A DNA stretch of 64,000 nt from Rhodoligotrophos defluvii (GTDB lineage Bacteria > Pseudomonadota > Alphaproteobacteria > Rhizobiales > Im1). Below the pieces are notes generated by a model, which was not told the DNA's origin, did no database searches, and saw only the letters and a list, made by a program, of their open reading frames with translations. Below are positions 25,858 through 34,338 of this stretch, one piece after another (within the stretch, counting starts at the first letter, position 1; the number at the start of each line of letters is the position of its first letter). The stretch is from contig NZ_SZZM01000001.1 of NCBI RefSeq assembly GCF_005281615.1, positions 1,645,455 to 1,709,454 of the forward strand, given 5' to 3'. The translations under genes were made by a program, and so were the position numbers.

Positions 25858-26733
25858 ATGTCGGAAACTGGCATACAGCCCTTCGACTACAAGCGTCCCA
25901 AGGATTGGGCCGAAGCCATCGCGCTTCTCTCCGAACCCGGCGCGGTGGCGAAAATGGGCGGCCTCGATGTGATGACGCGCTACCGCCGCGGTAAGCTGAC
26001 TGCGCGAACGGTGGTAGGCCTCAACGATCTGCCCGGCGTCCGCGAGCTGCGTTTCGGCCCGGACGGTGCCCGCATCGGTGCTGCCGTGACCATCGCGCAA
26101 CTCACTCGGTCCGCCGAGTTTGCCCGCCGCTGGCCAGTGCTTGCGAAGGTCATGGGGGAGATCGCCTCGCCCGCGATCCGCAACGCGGCCACCGTGGTCG
26201 GCAATGTCGCCCAAGGCTGGTCCACCGGCGACCTGGTGCCCTTGTTCCAGGTCTGTGGCGCTGTGCTCGAAATACGAGGCCCGCAGGGCGAGCGTGCCCT
26301 GCCTGTTACAGATTACGCGCAAACCCCCGGCGCTGCGGCCTTGCAGCCGGGCGAGATCATCACTGCGCTCGAGCTGCCGGCGCCGCCGCCCGATCACCGG
26401 CTCGTCTATGAGCGCTTTGCGCTGCGCAACGCCTTCGAACTGCCGGTGGTGGCGGTGGCGGTCAGTGCTGTCCTGCGCGGCGCGACTTACCACGATTTCC
26501 GCGTTGCCGCCGTCGGCGGCCGGCCGATGCCCGCCCGCTGCCAGCCGGTTGAAACGCTGCTCGAGGGCTGCCGCGACCTGAGAGGGCAGGTCGAGGCAGC
26601 CGCGACGGCGATCGCCGATTGGTCACAGCCCCCGAGCGACTGGCGGGCATCGGCCGCATACCGACGGCATGTCCTGACCGTGATGCTGAACAAGGCCCTG
26701 GCCCGGCTGGTCCAGTCCAAGGCCGTGGAGTGA
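25858..26733 (+). CDS. Molybdenum hydroxylase FAD-binding medium subunit (CoxM/XdhB type)
   Basis: 291 residues from ATG 25858 (AGAGG upstream). The FAD-binding blocks AKMGGLDVMTRYRRG and ASPAIRNAATVVGNVAQG correspond to the two loops of the family. There is no cysteine-rich insertion as in 4-hydroxybenzoyl-CoA reductase. It would relay electrons from the iron-sulfur subunit to an acceptor. It is followed after 3 bp by the iron-sulfur gene and then the large subunit, the common M-S-L order. Confidence 0.92.
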   Translation: MSETGIQPFDYKRPKDWAEAIALLSEPGAVAKMGGLDVMTRYRRGKLTARTVVGLNDLPGVRELRFGPDGARIGAAVTIAQLTRSAEFARRWPVLAKVMGEIASPAIRNAATVVGNVAQGWSTGDLVPLFQVCGAVLEIRGPQGERALPVTDYAQTPGAAALQPGEIITALELPAPPPDHRLVYERFALRNAFELPVVAVAVSAVLRGATYHDFRVAAVGGRPMPARCQPVETLLEGCRDLRGQVEAAATAIADWSQPPSDWRASAAYRRHVLTVMLNKALARLVQSKAVE

Positions 26734-26736
26734 GCG

Positions 26737-27255
26737 ATGACACGAGCAGCCAAGCAAATGATCGAACTGAACGTGGACGGCGAGCTCGTCGAGGTGCCCG
26801 TGCGCCCACATCACCTGCTGGTGGATGTGATCCGCGACGGCTGCGGCCGGATGAGCGTCAAGGAGGGCTGCGAGTCCGCAAGCTGCGGCGCTTGCACGGT
26901 GCTGATCGACGGCGAGCCGGCCCTGTCCTGCATCACGCTGGCGGTGGACGCCGTGGGGCACGAGATCCGCACGGCGGAGAGCCTGAGCACCTCCGACCGC
27001 AAGCTGCATCCGCTGCAGCAGGCCTTCATCGACCATCACGCCGTGCAATGCGGCTTCTGCACGCCCGGCATGCTGCTGACCGGTTTGGCATTGCTTCAAG
27101 CGAACCCCCATCCAGATGAAGCGGAGATCCGCTCCGCCATCAGCGGCAACATATGCCGCTGCACGGGCTATGTGCGCATCGTCCGCGCCATCGCCGATGC
27201 CGCCCAGAAGATGAACCATGGCGCCGCGAGCCGTGCCAAGGAGCTGGCGTCATGA
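26737..27255 (+). CDS. Molybdenum hydroxylase [2Fe-2S] small subunit (CoxS type)
   Basis: 172 residues carrying two [2Fe-2S] clusters. Plant-ferredoxin-like cluster: Cys45, Cys50, Cys53 and Cys65 (GCESASCGACTV, then ALSC). Helical-domain cluster: Cys105, Cys108, Cys140 and Cys142 (QCGFCTPGM and CRCTGY). All eight ligands are present. It transfers electrons from the molybdenum site to FAD. Its stop overlaps the large-subunit start as ATGA. Confidence 0.95.
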   Translation: MTRAAKQMIELNVDGELVEVPVRPHHLLVDVIRDGCGRMSVKEGCESASCGACTVLIDGEPALSCITLAVDAVGHEIRTAESLSTSDRKLHPLQQAFIDHHAVQCGFCTPGMLLTGLALLQANPHPDEAEIRSAISGNICRCTGYVRIVRAIADAAQKMNHGAASRAKELAS

Positions 27256-29558
27256 ATGAGCGCATATCGGTTGTCGGGCAGCGGGTGCGCCAGGCGGACA
27301 TCCTGGAAAAGGTGATGGGCCGGGCGGTGTTCACCGCCGACCTGGCCTTCCCGAGAATGCTGACCGCGCAGGTCGTCCGCTCGCCCATCGCCCATGGCAA
27401 GATCCGCCATATCGATGTCAGCCGTGCCGAGCGGGTGAAGGGTGTGCGTGCCATCGTGCGCGGCAGCGATGCGCCCTATCGCTATAACCTGCCGCTGCGT
27501 GACCAGCCGTTCCTGGCCATCGACCGGGTGCGCTATGTGGGCGAGCCGGTGGTTGGCATCGCCGCGGAGGACGAAGACGCGGCGCGGGAGGCCGCAAGCC
27601 TCATCCATGTGGATTACGAGCCGCTGCCGGCGGTGTTCGATCCGGAGCAAGCGCGCGCGCCCGGCGCGCCGCTGATCCATCCGGAGTTTGAGAGCTATTG
27701 GCGCGATTCCAAGCTGTTCACCTCGGTGCCGAACAGCAATGTCTTGAGCCATTTCAAGCTGCGCAAAGGCGACTGCGAGGCCGGCTTCGCGCAAGCGGAG
27801 GCGATCTTCGAAGGCACCTATAAGAGCCAGGCCTTCAATCACGGCGCCCTGGAGCCGCATGCCTGCATTGCCCAGGTGGAGCGGCACGGCCAGCTCACCT
27901 TGTGGTCAACCCAGCAGTCGCCGTGGTTTGCGGCCGACGACCTCGCCATCGCCCTGGGCTGGCCGGTGCACCGGGTTCGGGTGATTGCGCCTTATCTGGG
28001 CGGTGGGTTCGGTGCCAAACACGGGCTCAAGGCCGAGCCGCCGCTGGTTGCCATCGCGCTCAAGACCGACGGCCGCCCGGTGAAGCTGGTGCTGACCCGC
28101 GAGGAGGTGTTCTCCGCCGCCGGGGTGCGCGGCGCCGTGACGGTGAAGATCCGCACAGGCGTCAAGCGCGATGGCACGATTGTCGCCCGCGAGGCGGAAG
28201 TAGTCTGGGACACCGGCGCCTATGCGGATGTAGGGCCTCTGCTCTGCCGCAACGGCAGCTACTCCGTCACTGGCCCCTACCGCATCCCGAACCAGAAGAT
28301 CGATGGCTATTGTGTCTACACCAACAAGGTGGTGACCAGCGCCTTCCGCAGCTACGGCATCATGGAGATGTCGTTCGCCTACGAGTCGCATATGGACGAG
28401 ATTGCGCGCGGGCTCGGAATCGACCCGGTGGAGATCCGCCGCCGCAACCTCATCGAGGATGGAGACGAGACCGCGACCGGCGAGCGCCTCAAGGCCATCG
28501 GCCTCAAGCCGACCCTGGACGCCTGCGCCGCCGCCATGGGTTGGGACGAGCCGAAACCGCCGGGCCGCGGCCGCGCCATCGTCACCACGGCGAAGTCCAG
28601 CGTGGCGCCGTCCGGCTCCAGCGCCTTCATCCAGATGAACGACGACGGCACGTTGAACGTGATGTGCGCGACGACCGACATGGGCCAGGGGGCGCGCACG
28701 GTGATGAGCCAGCTTGCGGCCGAGGCGGTCGGGGCGCGGTATGAGGACGTGCACCTCATCGCCAGCGACACGGCCGTCACCCCGCCGGACCGGTCGACCT
28801 CGTCCAGCCGCTCCACCTTCAACATGGGCAATGCCGTCATCCGCGCCGGCACGGATGCGAAGAAGCAGGTTCTGGAGAAGGCGGCCGAGCTGCTGGATGC
28901 GCCCATCGAGGAGCTGGAGGTACGCGACAGCACGGTGCGGGTGCGCAACTCGAACCGGTTCTGCACCTTCAAGGAGATTGCCGGGGTGCGGCCGGGCAGC
29001 CCCTATGGGCCCATCGTCGGCCGCGGCTCCTACGTGCCGGAAGGCACCACGCCCTTCGACCTCGAAACCGGGCAGGGCCGACGCATCACCGGCTTCTGGC
29101 TGTATAGCAGCCAGGGGGTCGAACTCTCCGTGGATACGGATACCGGCAAGGTCACACTGCACAATATCGTCTCGGCGCATGATACCGGCCGCACCCTCAA
29201 CCCCGCTGCCTGCGAGGGCCAGGTGGATGGCGGCGTGGCGATCGGCTGCAGCGCGGCCTTGATGGAGGAGCTGGTTCTCGACGAGAGCGGGCGCGTGGCC
29301 AATGCTGCCTTCGGTGACGACTATCCCACCATCACCAGCGCCGACCTGCCGCCAATCACGCCGGTATTCGTCGAGATCCCTCATCCCGATGGTCCCTATG
29401 GCGCCAAGGGCATTGGCGAGGGTCCGACCACCGGCATTGCCGCCGCGGTGGCCAATGCAGTGGAAGATGCGATCGGCGTGCGCATCCGCGACCTGCCGAT
29501 CACGCCGGAGAAGATCCTGCGCGCCCTGGGCAAGCTTCCCGCCGAGGATCGGCCGTAA
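27252..29558 (+). CDS. Molybdenum hydroxylase large (Mo-cofactor) subunit
   Basis: 768 residues, aldehyde oxidase/xanthine dehydrogenase superfamily. Cofactor-binding blocks include YLGGGFGAKHGLKAEP, MGQGARTVMSQLAAEAVG and, near the C-terminus, the base GAKGIGEGPTTG with the catalytic Glu. The active-site loop reads SAFRSYGIMEM, not the AYRCSF of form I CO dehydrogenase, so this is not a CO oxidiser; it should hydroxylate a carbon next to a hetero atom or oxidise an aldehyde. The start at 27252 overlaps the small-subunit stop. Confidence 0.93.
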   Translation: MNERISVVGQRVRQADILEKVMGRAVFTADLAFPRMLTAQVVRSPIAHGKIRHIDVSRAERVKGVRAIVRGSDAPYRYNLPLRDQPFLAIDRVRYVGEPVVGIAAEDEDAAREAASLIHVDYEPLPAVFDPEQARAPGAPLIHPEFESYWRDSKLFTSVPNSNVLSHFKLRKGDCEAGFAQAEAIFEGTYKSQAFNHGALEPHACIAQVERHGQLTLWSTQQSPWFAADDLAIALGWPVHRVRVIAPYLGGGFGAKHGLKAEPPLVAIALKTDGRPVKLVLTREEVFSAAGVRGAVTVKIRTGVKRDGTIVAREAEVVWDTGAYADVGPLLCRNGSYSVTGPYRIPNQKIDGYCVYTNKVVTSAFRSYGIMEMSFAYESHMDEIARGLGIDPVEIRRRNLIEDGDETATGERLKAIGLKPTLDACAAAMGWDEPKPPGRGRAIVTTAKSSVAPSGSSAFIQMNDDGTLNVMCATTDMGQGARTVMSQLAAEAVGARYEDVHLIASDTAVTPPDRSTSSSRSTFNMGNAVIRAGTDAKKQVLEKAAELLDAPIEELEVRDSTVRVRNSNRFCTFKEIAGVRPGSPYGPIVGRGSYVPEGTTPFDLETGQGRRITGFWLYSSQGVELSVDTDTGKVTLHNIVSAHDTGRTLNPAACEGQVDGGVAIGCSAALMEELVLDESGRVANAAFGDDYPTITSADLPPITPVFVEIPHPDGPYGAKGIGEGPTTGIAAAVANAVEDAIGVRIRDLPITPEKILRALGKLPAEDRP

Positions 29559-29655
29559 GCGCGTCGAATCTGCTATTGACCTGCGGCGGGCTCGCGGTAC
29601 AGGGACGCCAAATCAATGCCCGGAAGGCGAAAAGAAAGACATCAGGCCAAGCGCC

Positions 29656-30447
29656 GTGAAGACCAGTAGTAGAAATCCCATCTCGAAGGCACTGAAGGCG
29701 CTCACCTGGATGGTGCAGGAGAACGCGAAGGACGTGGGCGTGCGCGAGATGGCCGCGGGCCTCAATGTCTCGCCCAGCACCGCCCACCGCCTGCTGTCGG
29801 AGCTGGTCCAGGCCGATCTGGTCAACCACAATCCGCAGACCGGCCGCTATTCGCTCAGTCTGGAATTCCTGCGCCTGGCCTATCTGGCCATCGCCCAGAT
29901 GCCGATCCGGCAGATCGCCCTTGCCCATATGCGCCAGCTGACGGATGCCTGCAACGAGACCTCGCTGCTCGGCCTCTATGACAGCATGCGGCAGGAGATG
30001 ATCTTCGCCGCCATGGTCGAATCTTCCCACCCCCTGCGCTATCAGATCGAGCTCAACAAGTGGCTGCCCGTCTATGTGGGCGCATCGGGACTGGCCATCA
30101 TGTCCTTCCTGAGCGACACGGAGATTGCCTCGATCATCGACCGCACGCGGCTCGCCCCTGCCACGTCGCGCTCGATCACCGAACGCTACCGCCTGGAAGC
30201 GGAGATCCAGCGCATCCGCGAGCGGGGCTACGCGATCACCCATGGGCAGCGCACGGTCGATGCAGTGGGCATCGCCGCGCCGGTGTTCGGCAGCAGTGGC
30301 GAAGCGATCGGCGATATCTGCCTCACCATCCCGGAAAGCCGCTTCGATCCGAGCACCGAACGGCGGATCGCCGAGCTCCTGATGGACTGTGCCGACAAGG
30401 TCACCAAGTCGATTGGCGGTAAGCGGCGCGTGTTCCACCCCGCCTGA
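29656..30447 (+). CDS. IclR-family transcriptional regulator
   Basis: 263 residues from a GTG at 29656; the helix-turn-helix begins almost at once (SKALKALTWMVQENAKDVGV, then VSPSTAHRLLSELVQADLV), so a downstream ATG at 29710 would truncate it. The C-terminal GAF-like effector domain includes VYVGASGLAIMSFLSDTE and a final GDICLTIPESRF. It is 97 bp downstream of the molybdenum hydroxylase genes on the same strand. IclR proteins commonly control degradation operons, and this is the only regulator inside the cluster, making it the best candidate to bind sites A and B. Confidence 0.9.
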   Translation: MKTSSRNPISKALKALTWMVQENAKDVGVREMAAGLNVSPSTAHRLLSELVQADLVNHNPQTGRYSLSLEFLRLAYLAIAQMPIRQIALAHMRQLTDACNETSLLGLYDSMRQEMIFAAMVESSHPLRYQIELNKWLPVYVGASGLAIMSFLSDTEIASIIDRTRLAPATSRSITERYRLEAEIQRIRERGYAITHGQRTVDAVGIAAPVFGSSGEAIGDICLTIPESRFDPSTERRIAELLMDCADKVTKSIGGKRRVFHPA

Positions 30448-30594
30448 CCTGACCTCCTGCCCTGACCAGCGCCCGATCGCCGGCGCTTGCCGTAAGGCTT
30501 CGCTCGTGATCTTTTACAGGACCGCCGGCGCGCCCCGTTAACGGTGCAGCAAGCCGGACCTGGTTCAACGCGTGGATTGCCAAGAGGCCAGCGT

Positions 30595-33024
30595 ATGCCG
30601 AGAGAGCGCGAAACAGCCATGACCGACCCTCGCCTGCCGTTTCTCGCCGAGCTGGAGAAAAAGGTCCTGTGGCTTTCCACATGGACCATCCACAATGCCA
30701 ACCACATCCGCCCCAGTGACGACGGGCTGAAGGTCGGCGGGCATCAGGCGTCCTCGGCCTCGCTCGCCACCATCATGACGGCGCTCTATTTCGCGGTGCT
30801 GAAGCCGGAGGATCGCGTCGCAGTCAAGCCGCATGCCAGTCCGATATTTCATGCGATCCAGTATCTGCTTGGCCACCAGACCCAGGAAAAGCTCGAGAAT
30901 TTCCGCGGCTACAAGGGCGCGCAATCCTATCCCTCCCGCACCAAGGACGGCGACGACGTCGACTTCTCCACCGGCTCCGTCGGCTTGGGTGTGGCGCAGA
31001 CACTGTTTGCCTCTCTCGTGCAGGATTACGTCAAGGCCCATGGCTGGGCCGACGGGCGGCGCGAGGGGCGCATGGTCGCGCTGGTCGGCGACGCGGAGAT
31101 GGACGAGGGCAATATCTTCGAGGCCCTGCTCGAAGGCTGGAAGCAGGGCGTGCGCAACTGCTGGTGGATCATCGACTACAACCGCCAGAGCCTGGATGCG
31201 GTGATCCGCGAAGGGCTCTATGAACGGTTCCAAGCGATCTTCACGGCCTTCGGCTGGGACGTGGTGATCCTCAAATATGGCTCGCTGCTCGAAGCCGCCT
31301 TCCGCGAGCCCGGCGGCGACAAGCTGCGGGAGTGGATCGACAACGCGCCCAACCAGCTTTATTCCGCTCTGACCTTTCAGGGGGGTGCGGCCTGGCGCAA
31401 GCGACTGCTCGACGATATCGGCGACCAGGGCCCGGTCACCCGGCTCATCGAGAGCCGCAGCGACGACGAGCTCGCCCGGCTCATGACCAATCTCGCCGGA
31501 CACGACCTGCCGAGCCTGTTGGCCGCGTTCGAGGCCATCGACCATGACCGGCCGACGGTGTTCATCGCCTATACCATCAAGGGCTTCGGCCTGCCGCTCG
31601 CCGGCCATAAGGATAACCATGCCGGCCTGCTCACGCCCACGCAGCTCGGGCAGTACCAGGCGAGCATCGGCGTGCGCCCCGGCCATGAATGGGACCGGCT
31701 CGAGGGGCTGTCGCTGCCTGCCTCCGAACTGGAACGGTTCCTGGCAACCGTTCCGTTCAACGCGGAAGGCCGGCGCCGGCTTGCCGCTCCGCGCCTGCCA
31801 GTTCCCGACACGTTCCCCATGCCGCACCAGGGTGCTATGTCGACCCAGCAGGGCTTCGGGCTTATTCTCAACGAGCTTGCCCGCTCGTCGGACCCGCTCG
31901 TGGAGCGCATCGTCACCACCTCGCCTGACGTCACCGTGTCCACCAATCTCGGGCCGTGGGTCAATCGCCGCGGTCTGTTCGCCCGCCAGGCGATGAAGGA
32001 CCTGTTCAAGGCCGAGCGCATCCCCTCGACCTTCAGCTGGGAGTTCAGCCCCAAGGGCCAGCACCTCGAGCTCGGCATTGCCGAGATGAACCTGTTCATC
32101 CTGCTGTCTGCCCTCGGGCTGTCGCATTCGCTTTTCGGCGAGCGGCTCATTCCGATCGGCACGCTCTATGATCCGTTCATCGCCCGCGGCCTCGATGCTC
32201 TCAACTATGCCTGCTATCAGGATGCGCGCTTCATTCTCGCCGCGACGCCGTCGGGTGTGACGCTGGCGCCGGAAGGCGGCGCGCACCAGTCGATCGGCAC
32301 GCCGCTCATCGGCATGGCGCAGGACGGGCTGGCCGCCTTCGAGCCGGCCTTCGTGGACGAGCTTGCCACCATTCTCCACTGGTCGTTCGACTATGTGCAG
32401 CGCTCCGGCGAGAGCGATGCCCCCGAGCGCGATGTCGAAGAGCGGTCATGGCTGCGCGACGAGACGGGCGGGTCGGTCTACTTACGGCTGTCGACGCGAA
32501 CCATCGAGCAGCCGCAGCGCGAGATTTCGCCGGAGCTTGAGCGCGACATCATCGATGGCGCCTACTGGCTGCGCCGTCCCGGCCCCAATGCCGAGGTGGT
32601 GGTCGCCTATACCGGCGTGGTCGCGCCCGAGGCGATCCAGGCCGTGGGTCTGATGGCCGAGGACCGGCGTGATGTCGGCCTCTTGGCCGTCACCTCCGCC
32701 GACCGCCTCAATGCCGGCTGGACGGCGGCGCAGCGGGCGCGCGAGCGCGGGCTTATCAAGGCGCGCAGCCATATCGAGCGGCTGCTGAGCGGACTGCCGC
32801 CCCATTGCGCGCTGGTCACCGTCCTCGATGGGCACCCCGCGACCCTGGCATGGCTAGGGTCGGTCGCCGGCCACCGCACCCGCTCGCTCGGGGTTGAGCA
32901 TTTCGGGCAGACCGGCAGCATAGCCGATCTCTACCGCCACTATGGGATCGATGCGCAGGGCATCATCTCCGCTGCGGCCATGATCGCCCCGGGCCGTCCG
33001 ATCAAGCATCTGCACGTCGCGTGA
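30595..33024 (+). CDS. AceE/transketolase-like thiamine-diphosphate enzyme
   Basis: 809 residues from ATG 30595 (AGAGG upstream); ATG 30619 is an alternative. It resembles the homodimeric pyruvate dehydrogenase E1. The TPP motif starts at residue 165 (GDAEMDEG) and ends in WIIDYN. HASPIFHAIQYLLG and PSYP-like QSYPSRTKDGDDVDF are transketolase-N blocks; ELGIAEMNLF holds the cofactor-activating Glu of the central domain; a transketolase-C domain follows. No E2 or E3 gene is near, so it may work alone or with distant partners. The substrate (a 2-oxo acid or ketose) is unknown. Confidence 0.88.
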   Translation: MPRERETAMTDPRLPFLAELEKKVLWLSTWTIHNANHIRPSDDGLKVGGHQASSASLATIMTALYFAVLKPEDRVAVKPHASPIFHAIQYLLGHQTQEKLENFRGYKGAQSYPSRTKDGDDVDFSTGSVGLGVAQTLFASLVQDYVKAHGWADGRREGRMVALVGDAEMDEGNIFEALLEGWKQGVRNCWWIIDYNRQSLDAVIREGLYERFQAIFTAFGWDVVILKYGSLLEAAFREPGGDKLREWIDNAPNQLYSALTFQGGAAWRKRLLDDIGDQGPVTRLIESRSDDELARLMTNLAGHDLPSLLAAFEAIDHDRPTVFIAYTIKGFGLPLAGHKDNHAGLLTPTQLGQYQASIGVRPGHEWDRLEGLSLPASELERFLATVPFNAEGRRRLAAPRLPVPDTFPMPHQGAMSTQQGFGLILNELARSSDPLVERIVTTSPDVTVSTNLGPWVNRRGLFARQAMKDLFKAERIPSTFSWEFSPKGQHLELGIAEMNLFILLSALGLSHSLFGERLIPIGTLYDPFIARGLDALNYACYQDARFILAATPSGVTLAPEGGAHQSIGTPLIGMAQDGLAAFEPAFVDELATILHWSFDYVQRSGESDAPERDVEERSWLRDETGGSVYLRLSTRTIEQPQREISPELERDIIDGAYWLRRPGPNAEVVVAYTGVVAPEAIQAVGLMAEDRRDVGLLAVTSADRLNAGWTAAQRARERGLIKARSHIERLLSGLPPHCALVTVLDGHPATLAWLGSVAGHRTRSLGVEHFGQTGSIADLYRHYGIDAQGIISAAAMIAPGRPIKHLHVA

Positions 33025-33069
33025 ACCGTTCCTAGTCGACTGGCCAAGATCGGCACGATATGGGACTGC

Positions 33070-34293
33070 ATGCGCATCCTTCTGACCGAGGGCTCCAGCA
33101 CCTCCGCCCGTGAGGCGGTCACCATCCTGGGCCTCCAGGGCCATGACGTCGAGATCTGCGATCCGGACCCGCACTGCATCGCGCGGTTCTCGCGTTTCGT
33201 GCGCCGATACCATCGCTGCCCGGGCCTGGGGGTTGACCCGGAAGGCTTTGTCGCCTTCGTCATGGACCTGCTGGCGCGAGAGCCATTCGACATCCTGCTG
33301 CCCATTCACGAGCAGGGCCTCGCATTCTGCAGGCTGCGGGACAAGCTGCCGGGCGGCGCGGCCGTGGCGCTGCCCAGCTTGGAGGCCTATCGACAGGTGC
33401 ACAGCAAGGCGGGCTTCAGCCGCGTGCTGTCCGAGCTCGGCCTCCCCCAGCCTCCCACACAATTCATCGAGACGCGCCAGCAGGCGCTCTCTTTGAACAA
33501 ATTTCCCGTTGTTCTTAAGACTTCGATAGGCACGGCCAGCCGCGGCGTGTGGCTTGTTAAAGATCGCGAAAGTCTTCGCTGTGCAGTTGAGGAACTAGAC
33601 AAGATTTCCGGCTTCACGGATGCCGTTCTTGCTCAGGATTTCATTGAGGGAACGGTCGAGCACGCACAGGCGGTATTCAGCAATGGAAAGCTTATCGGAC
33701 TGCATGCCTATCGGCAGATCGTCCGCGGCGCCGGTGGTGGCGATGCGGTCAAGGAAAGCATTGACCGGCCGGAGTTGCACGACCATTTGGCTCTGCTCGG
33801 CGAGCATCTGCATTGGCACGGCGCCCTCTCGGTCGATTACCTCGCCTCGGAGGCGTCCGGCGCCATCCATTACATCGACTGCAATCCGCGACTGGTGGAG
33901 CCGATGAACGCTTGGCTCGCCGGTCATGACCTCCTCGATCGGCTGCTGCAGGTCACCTGCGCAGATCAGACGGCGCCTTTGCCGCCCGGCCGGACCGGCA
34001 TCCGCTCCCATCTCGCGATGCAGGCCCTGCTCGGCTGTGCCTTGCGCAGCCGTTCGCGTTGGGAACTTCTGCGCGAGATTGTGCGTTTAGTCCGCGGGAG
34101 CGGGATCTATCGTACGAGTGAGGAGGAGTTGACACCCCTGAGATGGGATTGGCCGAGTGTAGCACCCACCGTCGCGGTCGCTCTCCTGTTGCTCATCACC
34201 CCCAAGGCCGCCGAGCAGATGCCCAAGCGCGGCTGGGGAACTCACCTTCTGACACCGCAAAGCATCCGCATCATCTGTGATCGGGTCGGATAG
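33070..34293 (+). CDS. ATP-grasp domain protein (carboxylate-amine ligase-like)
   Basis: 407 residues. The N-terminal Rossmann-like region is RILLTEGSSTSAREAV, and the ATP-grasp core includes FPVVLKTSIGTASRGV (lysine and glycine loop) and the metal-binding end HYIDCNPRLVEPM. Such enzymes join a carboxylate to an amine or similar via an acyl-phosphate. A C-terminal hydrophobic stretch (VAPTVAVALLLLITP) may touch the membrane. Codons in the middle of the gene (about 33480-33720) use A/T in the third position more than neighbours, hinting at foreign origin. It precedes an epimerase gene by 45 bp. Confidence 0.8.
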   Translation: MRILLTEGSSTSAREAVTILGLQGHDVEICDPDPHCIARFSRFVRRYHRCPGLGVDPEGFVAFVMDLLAREPFDILLPIHEQGLAFCRLRDKLPGGAAVALPSLEAYRQVHSKAGFSRVLSELGLPQPPTQFIETRQQALSLNKFPVVLKTSIGTASRGVWLVKDRESLRCAVEELDKISGFTDAVLAQDFIEGTVEHAQAVFSNGKLIGLHAYRQIVRGAGGGDAVKESIDRPELHDHLALLGEHLHWHGALSVDYLASEASGAIHYIDCNPRLVEPMNAWLAGHDLLDRLLQVTCADQTAPLPPGRTGIRSHLAMQALLGCALRSRSRWELLREIVRLVRGSGIYRTSEEELTPLRWDWPSVAPTVAVALLLLITPKAAEQMPKRGWGTHLLTPQSIRIICDRVG

Positions 34294-34338
34294 GCGGCCC
34301 CCGGCCCTGACGCGGCGGCGAAATCTGGAGTTGCCCAA

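Noticed and set aside
27906-29384. A 492-codon minus-strand open frame opposite the molybdenum hydroxylase large subunit
   Set aside because: It overlaps a complete enzyme with cofactor motifs, so it is an antisense shadow.
27252-29558. Carbon monoxide dehydrogenase
   Set aside because: The subunit order resembles cox genes, but the active-site loop AFRSYG lacks the Cys of the form I signature and no cox accessory genes are present.
30565-32379. A 604-codon minus-strand open frame opposite the AceE-like gene
   Set aside because: It lies wholly inside a gene with clear thiamine-diphosphate motifs and shows no domain of its own.
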